Shown piece by piece: positions 54,550-63,012 of a DNA stretch of 64,000 nt. The DNA comes from Ensifer adhaerens (GTDB lineage Bacteria > Pseudomonadota > Alphaproteobacteria > Rhizobiales > Rhizobiaceae). The translations under genes were made by a program, and so were the position numbers. The stretch covers positions 868,001 to 932,000 of the forward strand of contig NZ_LAZS01000006.1 of NCBI RefSeq assembly GCF_002007205.1, given 5' to 3'. The first letter of the stretch is position 1, and each line of letters begins with the position of its first letter. A model generated the notes under the pieces. That model did not search any database. It saw only the letters and a program-made list of their open reading frames with translations, and was not told the DNA's origin.

Positions 54550-55113
54550 TTAGGTGGCCGGTCGGCGGAGCGGGCGCGCCGGGTTGCCGGCGACGACGGC
54601 GCCAGCCGGCACGTCCTTCGTTACCACCGAACCCGCGCCGACGATTGCGCCGTCGCCGATCGAAATACCACCGAGAATGATCGCGCCGCCGCCGATCCAG
54701 ACATCGGTGCCGATCGTCACCGGGCGGGCAACTTCGAGCCCCTGGCCGCGCAGCACGGCGTCCTTGTGGTGTTCGGCGCAGTAGATCTGCACGTTCGGCC
54801 CGAGCATCGTGCCTGCGCCGATCGTGACGCGGCCGCTGTCGAGGATGGTGCAGCCGGCATTGAGATAGACGCGGGCGGCGAGGCTGATGTTGATGCCGTA
54901 GGAGCAATGGAATGGCGCCTCGATGAAGACGTCATCGCCAACCGCGCCGAAGAGCGCGCGCAAGGCGGGTGCCATGTTTCCGCGCTCGCCTGGCGGCAAT
55001 GTGTTGTGCTGGTGGACGGCTTCCCGCGCCGTCAGGCGAAGGGTGTCAAGCTCGGCGTCGAGGCACGAGTACCATTCGCCGGCCGCCATCTTGTCGCGTT
55101 CGCTGGCGCTCAC
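54550..55113 (-). CDS. Sugar O-acetyltransferase (LacA/NodL/Maa type), GTG start
   Basis: A 187-residue left-handed beta-helix acetyltransferase. [20 protein letters not shown] is the Maa N-terminal domain, [20 protein letters not shown] and [20 protein letters not shown] (His) the active site, and [20 protein letters not shown] the hexapeptide coils. The Maa domain is complete only from GTG 55113; ATG 55089 would truncate it. GTGA overlaps the stop of the GFA gene. Acceptor sugar unknown. Confidence 0.9.
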   Translation of the reverse strand: MSASERDKMAAGEWYSCLDAELDTLRLTAREAVHQHNTLPPGERGNMAPALRALFGAVGDDVFIEAPFHCSYGINISLAARVYLNAGCTILDSGRVTIGAGTMLGPNVQIYCAEHHKDAVLRGQGLEVARPVTIGTDVWIGGGAIILGGISIGDGAIVGAGSVVTKDVPAGAVVAGNPARPLRRPAT

Positions 55114-55592
55114 GTTGCCGCAGCTCTTGCTTCCGCCGCTTGGCGCCGTGCCAGGCTTTCCGGCGGCCATTGGGTCTTCATGTCGTAGTAGATTTCGAAG
55201 GCCGGGGCGCTGCCTTCGAGCGACAGCCACTTCACCTTGGAGCGCGTGAAGATATGGGCGTCCGGCGGGAAGTCCGACGGGCGATCGAGGCTGGCGATCC
55301 GCAGGAAGGAGAGCCAGCCGCGCCGGCCATAATCGCTCCAGAGCGCCGTCTGGCATTCGGCGCAGCGGAAAACGTCGTGCGGGCGACCGCTGTCGGTCGG
55401 CAGCGTCACGACGACGGGCTCGCCTTCGGTGATCTCGATGTTGTCGCGCTCGATAACGCCGTTGACGACGAAGGCGCTGCCGACCTGGCGCTGGCAATCG
55501 CTGCAATGGCAGCAGTTGACGAACATCGGCGCCGCCTTCAGCCGGTAGCGGATCTTGCCGCAGAAGCAGCCGCCGTCGATTGTCTCGCTCAT
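55110..55592 (-). CDS. GFA-family zinc protein (glutathione-dependent formaldehyde-activating-like)
   Basis: A 160-residue GFA/CENP-V-domain protein. [12 protein letters not shown] and [20 protein letters not shown] provide two groups of zinc-binding cysteines, and [17 protein letters not shown] a third pair. Family members are annotated as formaldehyde-activating enzymes, but most have unknown substrates. It overlaps the amidotransferase upstream by 4 bases (ATGA) and the acetyltransferase downstream by 4 bases. Confidence 0.92.
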   Translation of the reverse strand: MSETIDGGCFCGKIRYRLKAAPMFVNCCHCSDCQRQVGSAFVVNGVIERDNIEITEGEPVVVTLPTDSGRPHDVFRCAECQTALWSDYGRRGWLSFLRIASLDRPSDFPPDAHIFTRSKVKWLSLEGSAPAFEIYYDMKTQWPPESLARRQAAEARAAAT

Positions 55593-56347
55593 CCGTCCAT
55601 CTCCTCCAGCGCCGGCTGCTCATCCGCCCCGGCGCGCTCCTGGCGAACGATCGTCGCGACCCAGGCGCGCGCCAGCGCGAGGCCTGCGGCATCCGCCTGC
55701 CGGCCGTGGCGCGCGGCGTGCTCGCGATAGCGCGCAAGCCACGTGGGATCGAGCCGCTTGATCGTATCAGGGAAAGCGCGGTTCCAGTCCTCGACCAGGT
55801 GCGTATCCGCCTCGAAGTGGAATTGGGTGCCGTAGGCGGCGCGGCCGACGCGGAAGGCCTGGTGATGGGTGACGGCGTTTTCGGCGAGATGGACCGCCCC
55901 CTCGGGCAGCGTGAACGTGTCGCCGTGCCACTGAAAGATCGGGAAGCTCCCGCCGACAGTGGAAAGGACCGGGTCCTCGGCGCCTTCACCGCGCACCTGC
56001 ACCTCGCACCAGCCGAACTCCTTGGCCTCACCCAGCAGGTTCCGGCCCCCATAGGCGCGGGCGAGAAGCTGGCTGCCGAGGCAGATGCCAAGTACGCAGC
56101 GGTCGCTGTCGCCGAAGCGGCGCATCAGCGCGGCAAGATCCGGCAGATAGGGATAGGCCGCGTCGTCGAGCGCACTCTGTTCGCCACCAAGCACCACCAG
56201 CGCGTCGTAGCCCTCAGGTGTTTCGGGAATGACTTCGCCGAGATAGGCGCGGCGAATTTCGATCTCTGCCTTTGCCTGGCGAAGCGCCGTGCCGACCTGG
56301 CCAAGCTCGGTCTTCGCCATGTTTTCAACCACCAGCACCCGCATCAT
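55589..56347 (-). CDS. Class I glutamine amidotransferase-like protein
   Basis: A 252-residue GATase-1 domain protein. [20 protein letters not shown] is the nucleophile elbow with Cys, [17 protein letters not shown] supplies the first region of the His loop and [17 protein letters not shown] the catalytic His and Glu. No synthetase domain is fused. Relatives hydrolyse gamma-glutamyl compounds or act as GMP-synthase-like amidotransferases. ATG 56347 is 8 bases after AAGGG; the second ATG 56344 is also possible. Confidence 0.88.
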   Translation of the reverse strand: MMRVLVVENMAKTELGQVGTALRQAKAEIEIRRAYLGEVIPETPEGYDALVVLGGEQSALDDAAYPYLPDLAALMRRFGDSDRCVLGICLGSQLLARAYGGRNLLGEAKEFGWCEVQVRGEGAEDPVLSTVGGSFPIFQWHGDTFTLPEGAVHLAENAVTHHQAFRVGRAAYGTQFHFEADTHLVEDWNRAFPDTIKRLDPTWLARYREHAARHGRQADAAGLALARAWVATIVRQERAGADEQPALEEMDG

Positions 56348-56698
56348 CGCATACCCTTCGCATCTCCAGTCGAGATTGACCACGAGCGCGGCCACTGTTC
56401 AAGAGGTCACATAGCGATGCGATGATGCGGACGGGTTCATGCGGGCCTTGACTTCGCGAGCGAACTTTCCGACCCTTGGGGCATGATGATGCCGACGATG
56501 TCTTCTCATTGCTGCTTCCGGGTGTGCCCGATCGCAGGAACCTGACCCCAGCCCGGACGCTTGCGCTCTCCGGGTCAGGGGAGCCTTTCGCGTCGGCAGA
56601 AGAAATTTCCGAGCGCGGCTGAACGAGCGCCTAATCTCCAGAAAACCTATTCGATTGCGCCCGGTCGTGCGCTTCGATCGAACGTGTCAGGTCCCATC
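56348..56698. other. Intergenic region upstream of rnk, with an overlapping hairpin pair
   Basis: This 351-base gap holds no convincing gene. CCTGACCC (56541-56548) pairs with GGGTCAGG (56572-56579), and CCCGGA (56552-56557) pairs with TCCGGG (56569-56574); the two share GGG, so only one stem can form at a time. This could be a leader structure for rnk or a chance hairpin. Promoters of the divergent amidotransferase and rnk must lie here, but no clear -35/-10 is visible. Confidence 0.4.
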
Positions 56699-57103
56699 AT
56701 GGCGGCATCCCGCAAGAAACTTCCCCCGATCATCATCAATGCCGAAGACCACAAGCGGCTGACGGCACTCGCCTCATCCGCGCTCGAGCGCGTGCCCGAT
56801 GTGGCCGAGGCGCTGCTCTTTGAACTCGACCGCGCCAGGATCGGTGCGCCGGACGCGCTGCCCGCCGACAGCGTGCAGATGGGCTCCACCGTGGCTTTCG
56901 AGGCGGACAACGGTTTTGCCAAGCAGGTGACGCTCGTCTACCCCGGCGAGGCCGATATCGAGGCCGGACGCATCTCGGTGCTGACGCCTGTGGGCGCGGC
57001 GCTGATCGGGCTCTCCGTCGGCCAGTCGATCGACTGGCAGGACCGGTCGGGCAAGGTGCACCGAATGACCATTCGCAGCGTGACGGCGAAGGAAAGCGCC
57101 TGA
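56699..57103 (+). CDS. rnk: Regulator of nucleoside diphosphate kinase / GreA-GreB C-terminal family (Rnk)
   Basis: A 134-residue Rnk-like protein: N-terminal short coiled coil (DHKRLTALASSALERVPDVA) followed by the GreA/B C-terminal domain (VQMGSTVAFEADNGFAKQVT; GEADIEAGRISVLTPVGAAL; IGLSVGQSIDW). Rnk binds RNA polymerase at the secondary channel like GreA but lacks the long coiled coil and cleavage activity. ATG 56699 chosen. A terminator follows. Confidence 0.85.
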   Translation: MAASRKKLPPIIINAEDHKRLTALASSALERVPDVAEALLFELDRARIGAPDALPADSVQMGSTVAFEADNGFAKQVTLVYPGEADIEAGRISVLTPVGAALIGLSVGQSIDWQDRSGKVHRMTIRSVTAKESA

Positions 57104-57141
57104 GGGACTGCCGATGGCGAAAGCCACGTCAGCCAACAGAC

Positions 57142-57180
57142 GAAAACGGGGGGGCCGGTTGTCACCGCCTCCCCGTTTTC
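57142..57180. terminator. Bidirectional terminator between rnk and the DoxX gene
   Basis: GAAAACGGGG (57142-57151) and CCCCGTTTTC (57171-57180) are a perfect 10-bp inverted repeat with an inner GC-rich loop; the arms end in A-runs and T-runs. Confidence 0.8.
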
Positions 57181-57197
57181 TGGTTGCGTTCGATTGA

Positions 57198-57653
57198 TCA
57201 GAACTGCCTGCCGAGCTTGGCGTCGACCGACTGCCTGTTGCCGCCACGGATGGCGAAAAAGAACAGGATCGCCGCCCAGAGGATCGACTTCTCGGCGCCG
57301 AACAGGCCTTCGCCCTGCACGATGCCGTGGAAATAGACCGTAACGAGCAGAACGATCATGCCGGCAAAGGCGGCCGGGCGCGTCAAAAGGCCAATGGCGA
57401 TCAGGATGCCGCCGAAGAATTCGGTGGCGGCAAGAAGCGGCGACCAGAAGACGCCGGGATAGAAGCCGAGACCTTCAACCATGCCGACCGCGCCGAAGGG
57501 ATTGGTGATCTTGCCGAAACCATGAACCGCGAGCAGGGCACCGGCCAGGACACGCAGCAGCGTTTCGGCCAAGCTGTCGAGCGGCAGATAGATCTTTTCC
57601 AGCGCCGGCAGAATGGCGCGCGGGCGGGAAGTGGTGGCAGTAACGTCGGTCAT
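57198..57653 (-). CDS. DoxX-family membrane protein
   Basis: A 151-residue four-helix DoxX/DUF417-type protein: LAETLLRVLAGALLAVHGFG, GFYPGVFWSPLLAATEFFGG and TRPAAFAGMIVLLVTVYFHG match the family. Often associated with thiol or oxidative stress; function undefined. ATG 57653 chosen; GGAGAGGCCACCC upstream is a reasonable site. Confidence 0.85.
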   Translation of the reverse strand: MTDVTATTSRPRAILPALEKIYLPLDSLAETLLRVLAGALLAVHGFGKITNPFGAVGMVEGLGFYPGVFWSPLLAATEFFGGILIAIGLLTRPAAFAGMIVLLVTVYFHGIVQGEGLFGAEKSILWAAILFFFAIRGGNRQSVDAKLGRQF

Positions 57654-57868
57654 GGGTGGCCTCTCCGGCGGTTGGGGTGCGACAATTTGTGCAATGCCGC
57701 AATGTCTCGCCGCGACGCCCCGCCATTTCAAGCTATCAACCGATAAAAACATGACTAATTTTGTTGACAATTATGTGAGTGCGGCGTGAGCGCGCACGGC
57801 GCCATAGAGTTGTTTCCAACCCATACCGCGGTTATGGTCGCCGCCCGAGACACATCCGAGACCGCCCG

Positions 57869-58150
57869 ATGGACCAGAAGCCGCGCATCACCATCCTCTA
57901 TTGCACCCAGTGCAACTGGCTGTTGCGCGCCGGCTGGATGGCGCAGGAACTGCTGCAGACCTTCGGGCAATCGCTCGGCGAAGTAGCGCTCATTCCTGGC
58001 ACCGGCGGCAATTTCGAGATCCGTGTCGATGACGCGCTCATATGGGAGCGCAAGCGCGACGGCGGTTTCCCGGGACCGAAGGAACTGAAGCAGCGCATCC
58101 GCGACATCATCGAGCCGGAGCGCGATCTCGGCCATACGGACAGGAGCTGA
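57869..58150 (+). CDS. SelT/SelW/SelH-family redox protein (Cys form)
   Basis: A 93-residue thioredoxin-like protein. ITILYCTQCNWLLRAGWMAQ has a CxxC motif at the place of the CxxU of selenoproteins W/T/H; the protein ends with FPGPKELKQRIRDI. Bacterial members are cytoplasmic and bind glutathione or thiols; substrates unknown. ATG 57869 gives a standard length. The YqaA gene follows 2 bases after the stop, so the two share a transcript. Confidence 0.9.
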   Translation: MDQKPRITILYCTQCNWLLRAGWMAQELLQTFGQSLGEVALIPGTGGNFEIRVDDALIWERKRDGGFPGPKELKQRIRDIIEPERDLGHTDRS

Positions 58151-58152
58151 TC

Positions 58153-58578
58153 CTGGATTTCGGAATTCTCGCCGGGGTCTTTTCCGCGGCCTTTCTGTCG
58201 GCAACCCTGCTTTTCGGCATGTCGGAAGCTGCGGTCGTGGCAGCAGCCCTGCACGGCGAAGCAAGCCGCCCTGCCCTGTTCTTCGCGGCGACATCCGGCA
58301 ACGTGCTTGGCGCCCTCGTCAATTTCGCGCTCGGGCGCTTTCTGATCCGCTTCGAGGGGCGGCGCTGGTTTCCGGTTTCACCCGCCAACCGCCAGAAGGC
58401 CGAGGCGCTCTTTGCCCGCTACGGCCAGCCCGTGCTGCTTCTCTCGTGGCTGCCGGTCATCGGCGATCCGCTGACGCTGGTCGCCGGATTGCTGCGCATG
58501 AAGCTGCCGCTGTTCCTGCTGTTTGTTGCGATCGGCAAGGCGGCGCGCTATGCGGTCGTCCTTTCCCTGACGCCGTAA
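58153..58578 (+). CDS. yqaA: YqaA-like inner-membrane protein, probable CTG start
   Basis: About 141 residues matching YqaA of E. coli (142) in length and in SAAFLSATLLFGMSEAAVVA, NVLGALVNFALGRFL, LLSWLPVIGDPLTLVAGLLR and GKAARYAVV. It belongs to the DedA/SNARE-associated superfamily. No ATG, GTG or TTG lies near the family N-terminus; CTG 58153 has AGGAG 6 bases upstream. The open frame extends back inside the SelW-like gene to 58042. Confidence 0.8.
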   Translation: MDFGILAGVFSAAFLSATLLFGMSEAAVVAAALHGEASRPALFFAATSGNVLGALVNFALGRFLIRFEGRRWFPVSPANRQKAEALFARYGQPVLLLSWLPVIGDPLTLVAGLLRMKLPLFLLFVAIGKAARYAVVLSLTP

Positions 58579-58693
58579 TGCATGCTTCCATTAACCGTAG
58601 CCGGCTAAAGGAAAAAATATCCAGGAAATTCAAAGTTCTACAGCGGCCTTTGCGCGCCTGTTCAGACGCGCGGCGCAATAGGCGCGGGCCCGC

Positions 58694-59320
58694 TCAGCTA
58701 TGGGCGAATATGTCCGTTTCGTCCCAGCCGAGCAGGTCGAGCTTGGAGCGCGTCGGCAGGAAGGCGAAGCAGGCTTCGGCATGCTCGATGCGGCCGTCGC
58801 GGATGAGCCGCGCGGTCAGCTTTTCGCGCAGCGCGTGCAAATGCAGCACGTCGGAGGCGGCATATTCGAGCTGCGCCTGCGACAAGGTCTCCGCCGCCCA
58901 GTCGGATGACTGCTGCTGCTTGGAAATGTCGACGTCGAGCATCTCCTTGAGGTTGTCCTTGAGACCGTGGCGGTCGGTATAGGTGCGCGTCAGCCGCGAG
59001 GCGATCTTGGTGCAGAAGACCGGCGTCGTCGTCACCCCGAAAGTGTGGAACAGCACGGCGATATCGAAGCGGCCGAAATGGAAAATCTTCTGGCGGGCCG
59101 GGTCGGCGAGCATGGCCACGAGGTTCGGCGCTTGCTTCTGGCCGGCGGCGATGCGGATCACGTCGGCCGTGCCGTCGCCCGGCGAAAGCTGCACCACGCA
59201 CAGGCGGTCGCGGCGCGGAATGAGGCCCAGCGTTTCCGTGTCGATCGCGATTGCACCTCGATAGCGGTCTGCGTCGATCGAAGAGATGTCGCCTTCGTGG
59301 AACCGTATTGCATTCGCCAT
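58694..59320 (-). CDS. rnd: Ribonuclease D-type 3'-5' exonuclease (single domain)
   Basis: A 208-residue DEDDy exonuclease with no HRDC domain. IAIDTETLGLIPRRDRLCVV supplies D-x-E (Exo I), KIFHFGRFDIAVLFHTFGV the second Asp (Exo II), and LEYAASDVLHLHALREKL the Y-x-x-x-D (Exo III). It trims RNA or tRNA 3' ends; many rhizobia carry both a full-length RNase D and this short form. ATG 59320 chosen over 59338. Confidence 0.88.
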   Translation of the reverse strand: MANAIRFHEGDISSIDADRYRGAIAIDTETLGLIPRRDRLCVVQLSPGDGTADVIRIAAGQKQAPNLVAMLADPARQKIFHFGRFDIAVLFHTFGVTTTPVFCTKIASRLTRTYTDRHGLKDNLKEMLDVDISKQQQSSDWAAETLSQAQLEYAASDVLHLHALREKLTARLIRDGRIEHAEACFAFLPTRSKLDLLGWDETDIFAHS

Positions 59321-59428
59321 CGAAAATCCCCAGATCAAACGCAGTGGTGTGGCCTATAGCGCAAGTTTGGCGTCGGCGATACCGTTGTCATACTACGCCC
59401 GCCGGCTGCCGTTTCGAAAGTCCTGACA

Positions 59429-59740
59429 ATGACGTGGCTTCACTCCGCCTCGACCCTTTCCACACTGGCGCTGGCCGTGACACTCTCGGCGATGCCGGCT
59501 GCGGCGCAGACCTATCGGGACCTGCCTGGCGTGCGCCAGATGGATCCGCTGAACGGCGGCGGCGACCAGGTCGTCTGCGAGCAGACCTTCGTCGACCGCA
59601 ACTACCCGTTCGAATCGACCGCCCGCGGCCGTCCGATCTACGACACGATCTACAATTGCCGCCGCGGCGACGGGCCTGTGTTCCAGGGCAGCGACCTGCC
59701 GCCGTCCCTCTATCGGCAAAAACGTGGCCTTGGTTACTAG
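59429..59740 (+). CDS. Small secreted protein of unknown function
   Basis: 103 residues with a clear signal peptide (STLSTLALAVTLSAMPAAAQ, cleaved after AQ or AAA). The mature ~75 residues include two cysteines (VVCEQTFVDRN and YNCRRGDGP) that could form a disulfide and a Pro/Gly/Tyr-rich tail (SLYRQKRGLGY). I do not recognise the family. It stands alone between RNase D, divergent, and a hydroxyacid dehydrogenase on the same strand, 69 bases downstream. Confidence 0.7.
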   Translation: MTWLHSASTLSTLALAVTLSAMPAAAQTYRDLPGVRQMDPLNGGGDQVVCEQTFVDRNYPFESTARGRPIYDTIYNCRRGDGPVFQGSDLPPSLYRQKRGLGY

Positions 59741-59809
59741 GCAAGGCGCAGATTTCTTCCTAGCCTGAGGTCAGGGAAGCGGAGGCCACGGCTCCGCCGG
59801 GGAGAAACC

Positions 59810-60850
59810 ATGTCCGACACCAAGGCCGGCAACCGGCCACTCGCCATCAGCGCGCCGGCGCCACGCACTCTGGATCTGATCTTCACGCCCGACGCGCTGA
59901 ACGAGCTGCACCGGCGCTACCGTATTGTCGAAGCGAACCCGGAGGATATCGCCGGCCTTGGCGACGACGTGCTCGCCGACACCCGCTACATCATCGGCCA
60001 GCCGCCGCTCGATCACACCACCCTGCAGCACATGAGCAAGCTGAAGGCGATCCTCAACGTCGAAAGCAATCTGATCAACAACATGCCCTACGAGGTGCTG
60101 TTCGAGCGCGGCATCCATGTGGTGACGACCGGCCAGGTCTTTGCCGAACCGGTGGCGGAACTCGGCCTTGCCATGGCGCTCAATATCGCGCGCGGCATCG
60201 TCGATGCCGACCTTGCCTTCCGCGAGGGCCGCGAACTCTGGGGCGGCGACGGCAACCGGTCGGCACGTCTCCTTTCCGGCTCCGAGATCGGCATCATCGG
60301 CTTTGGCGATCTCGGCAAGGCGCTCAACCGCGTGCTCGCCGGTTTTCGTGCGAAGATCCGCGTCTTCGATCCCTGGATGCCAGCCTCGATCCTGAAGGAT
60401 AACGGTGTCGAACCGGCATCGCTCGACACCGTGCTCGGCGAAAGCGACTTTGTCTTCGTCGTTGCTTCCGTCACCAGCGAGAACGAGGGCTTTCTCGGCG
60501 AGAAGGCGTTTGCCCGCATGCGTCCTGGCGCTGCCTTCATCCTCCTCAGCCGCGCCGGAGTCGTCGATTTCGACGCGCTGATGGCCGCGGTTGAGCGCGG
60601 CCATATCGTTGCGGCAAGCGACGTCTTTCCGGAGGAGCCGCTGCCGCTCGACCATCCCGTCCGCAAACTGCCGGGCTTTCTGCGCTCGGCCCATCGCGCC
60701 GGCGCGCTCGACAGCGCGTTCAGGAAGATGGGCGACATGGTGCTCGAAGACATGGACCTGATGGACCGCGGCCTGCCGCCGATGCGCTGCAAGCGTGCCG
60801 AACGCGAAACCGTCGCGCGGATGCGCTCGAAACCGGTAACGGTGAACTGA
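59810..60850 (+). CDS. D-2-hydroxyacid dehydrogenase family protein
   Basis: A 346-residue two-domain NAD-dependent dehydrogenase. The Rossmann motif GSEIGIIGFGDLGKALNRVL binds NAD(H); FVVASVTSENEGFLGEKAFA and AAFILLSRAGVVDFDALMAA surround the catalytic Arg, SDVFPEEPLPLDHPVRKLPG has the Glu, and SAHRAGAL the His. Glycerate, phosphoglycerate, glyoxylate and other D-2-hydroxyacids are all possible substrates; no serine-biosynthesis context is present. Confidence 0.9.
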   Translation: MSDTKAGNRPLAISAPAPRTLDLIFTPDALNELHRRYRIVEANPEDIAGLGDDVLADTRYIIGQPPLDHTTLQHMSKLKAILNVESNLINNMPYEVLFERGIHVVTTGQVFAEPVAELGLAMALNIARGIVDADLAFREGRELWGGDGNRSARLLSGSEIGIIGFGDLGKALNRVLAGFRAKIRVFDPWMPASILKDNGVEPASLDTVLGESDFVFVVASVTSENEGFLGEKAFARMRPGAAFILLSRAGVVDFDALMAAVERGHIVAASDVFPEEPLPLDHPVRKLPGFLRSAHRAGALDSAFRKMGDMVLEDMDLMDRGLPPMRCKRAERETVARMRSKPVTVN

Positions 60851-60975
60851 AACATCGCGCCGCTGGCAGCGCGGAACCGGCACCGTGTTCGATTAACGTG
60901 TTTTATGGGAATCGCATATAGGGTTTCAACGCAGACGGCGACCTTGGCCACCGGCACACGCAAGGGTCGCTGCCA

Positions 60976-63009
60976 TTGAACCACAGCAAGATAGAGATCC
61001 CGATGGCAGACAACGCGCCCGGCGCTCGACAAGGCAAACCACGCGATGGCTGGAACAGTTCGCTGCGATCGCTGTTCAGCCTGGTCATGGTTGCGATGCT
61101 GATTGTCGTTTCCGCCACGCTTGTCGGGCTCGACTACCATCGTTCGCGCAACGCCGCGATCGATGACGCCGAGGCCAATATGCGCGGCTTCATGAGCCGG
61201 CTGGTCGATCGGCTGGGCGTGCTGTCGGGCGATACTTCCGCGCTCGTCAGCCTCGTCTCCTCGGTCGCCAACTCCTTCCTCGTGCCGCCACCCGAACGCA
61301 TGGCCGACAAGGTGGCGGTCCTTCGTGAAGGGATCGCCCGGTCACCGCATATCGACGGGGTCTATGTCGGCTATCCCAACGGCGCCTTCTTCCACATGGT
61401 GGACCTCAAGCAGGCTGCATGGCGGATGGCGCTCGATGCGCCGCGGGGTGCCGCCATTGCCGTGCGCTCGATGGAAATAGATGAAGGCGGCAAGCCACTC
61501 CAGCGCGTGCTGTTCCTCGACAAGGACGGCACGCAATTCTCCGACCGGATCGTGCCTGCGTCGGGCTTCGATCCGCGCACCCGGCCCTGGTATCGCGCGG
61601 CCGTCAACGGCAAGGCCGCCGTCTCGACCGGCCCTTATGAAAGTGCCACGACCGAAACGCTCGGAATGACGATCTCCCAGGCCCATCGCGGCAATCCTGA
61701 GATCGTCATCGGTGCGGACGTGGTTCTCGACACGATTACCGACTTCCTCGCCCGCGAACGGCTGACAGCGGGTTCCGTTTCTTTCATCCTCGATGCCGTC
61801 GGTCGACCGATCATCCATTCCGATCGGGTGATGATGCGACGCATCATGGCAGCTAAGGACAAGGATAGTCCGATCGTGCAGGCCGACAGCGATCCCCTGA
61901 TCCAGAGCATCCGCCTGCACCCGCCGTCGCCCGGCAAGGCGGACTTCGTGCAAGTCGGAGACCGCACCTATCTCGTGATGGTCACGCCGCTCGAATCCGC
62001 GCAGCTTCTGTCCGGCAACCGCGCCGTGGTCGCCGCACCGCTCGACGAACTGATGGCGGAGGCCAACCAGACGCTCGTTCAGGGCCTGGCGATTTCCGGG
62101 GCCGTCGTGGCGCTCGCAGTGCTTGCCTCGCTCGTCCTGGCCCATCTGATCACTAAGGGGCTGAACCAACTCACCGCCAGCGCCAACCGGCTGCAGGACC
62201 TCGACTTCACCACGCCGATCGACGTTTCCTCGCATGTCAGCGAGATTTCGACGCTCGGCGGCGCCATGAACCGCGCGCGCGACGCGATCTTCACCTTCGC
62301 GCTCTACGTGCCGAAGGAACTGGTGCGCAAGGGCATCGAATCCGGCCATTTCAGCGGCCGCTCCGCCTGGCGCCAGGAGGTGACCGCGCTCTTCACCGAC
62401 ATCTACGATTTCACCACCCTCAGCGAACGGCACGCGCCGGAGGAGGTGGTGGCGATGCTGTCGGAATATTTCGACATCTTCAGCGAGACGGTCGGCGAAC
62501 ACGACGGCACGATCATCCAGTTCCTCGGCGATTCGGTGTTTGCCATGTGGAACGCCCCGGCAGCGGACGACAGGCACGCCGAGAATGCCTGTCGCTGCGC
62601 GCTCGCAGTCCAGCAGCGGCTCAGCATCTTCAACGAAGCGCAGCGCAAGAAGGGGCTGCCGGAGTTCCGCACGCGCTTCGGCATCCACACCGGCACCGCC
62701 GTCGTCGGCAATGTCGGCGCCAAGGAGCGGCTGCAATACACCGCCATGGGCGACACGGTGAACGTCGCCTCCCGCCTCGAAGGCATGAACAAGAACTACG
62801 GCACCATGATCATGGCCAGCGGCGCGGTCGTCGCCCAGGCCGGTGGCGCGATTCACTTCCGGCCGCTCGGCACGGCGCAGGCCAAGGGCCGCGCCTCGGC
62901 GCTGGAGATTTATGAGGTGCTGGGCGCCGACCCGACGGAGCCGGCGGCTGTCAATGACGGGCAGGAACGCCGCGACGGTTCTTCGGACAGCTCCGAGAGC
63001 GGCGGCTAG
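60976..63009 (+). CDS. Membrane adenylate/guanylate cyclase with dCache sensor and HAMP
   Basis: 677 residues: N-terminal helix (residues ~35-55), a periplasmic dCache-like sensor (~60-370, SGFDPRTRPWYRAAVNGKAA), a second helix (~372-392), HAMP (LNQLTASANRLQDLDFTTPI) and a class III cyclase domain (EVTALFTDIYDFTTLSERHA; QFLGDSVFAMWNAPAADDRH; RLQYTAMGDTVNVASRLEG). Metal-binding Asp are present in FTDI and GDSVF. The purine-selecting Lys of typical adenylyl cyclases is Gln in IIQFLGD, so substrate choice is uncertain. ATG 61003 is an alternative start. Confidence 0.9.
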   Translation: MNHSKIEIPMADNAPGARQGKPRDGWNSSLRSLFSLVMVAMLIVVSATLVGLDYHRSRNAAIDDAEANMRGFMSRLVDRLGVLSGDTSALVSLVSSVANSFLVPPPERMADKVAVLREGIARSPHIDGVYVGYPNGAFFHMVDLKQAAWRMALDAPRGAAIAVRSMEIDEGGKPLQRVLFLDKDGTQFSDRIVPASGFDPRTRPWYRAAVNGKAAVSTGPYESATTETLGMTISQAHRGNPEIVIGADVVLDTITDFLARERLTAGSVSFILDAVGRPIIHSDRVMMRRIMAAKDKDSPIVQADSDPLIQSIRLHPPSPGKADFVQVGDRTYLVMVTPLESAQLLSGNRAVVAAPLDELMAEANQTLVQGLAISGAVVALAVLASLVLAHLITKGLNQLTASANRLQDLDFTTPIDVSSHVSEISTLGGAMNRARDAIFTFALYVPKELVRKGIESGHFSGRSAWRQEVTALFTDIYDFTTLSERHAPEEVVAMLSEYFDIFSETVGEHDGTIIQFLGDSVFAMWNAPAADDRHAENACRCALAVQQRLSIFNEAQRKKGLPEFRTRFGIHTGTAVVGNVGAKERLQYTAMGDTVNVASRLEGMNKNYGTMIMASGAVVAQAGGAIHFRPLGTAQAKGRASALEIYEVLGADPTEPAAVNDGQERRDGSSDSSESGG

Positions 63010-63012
63010 AGG

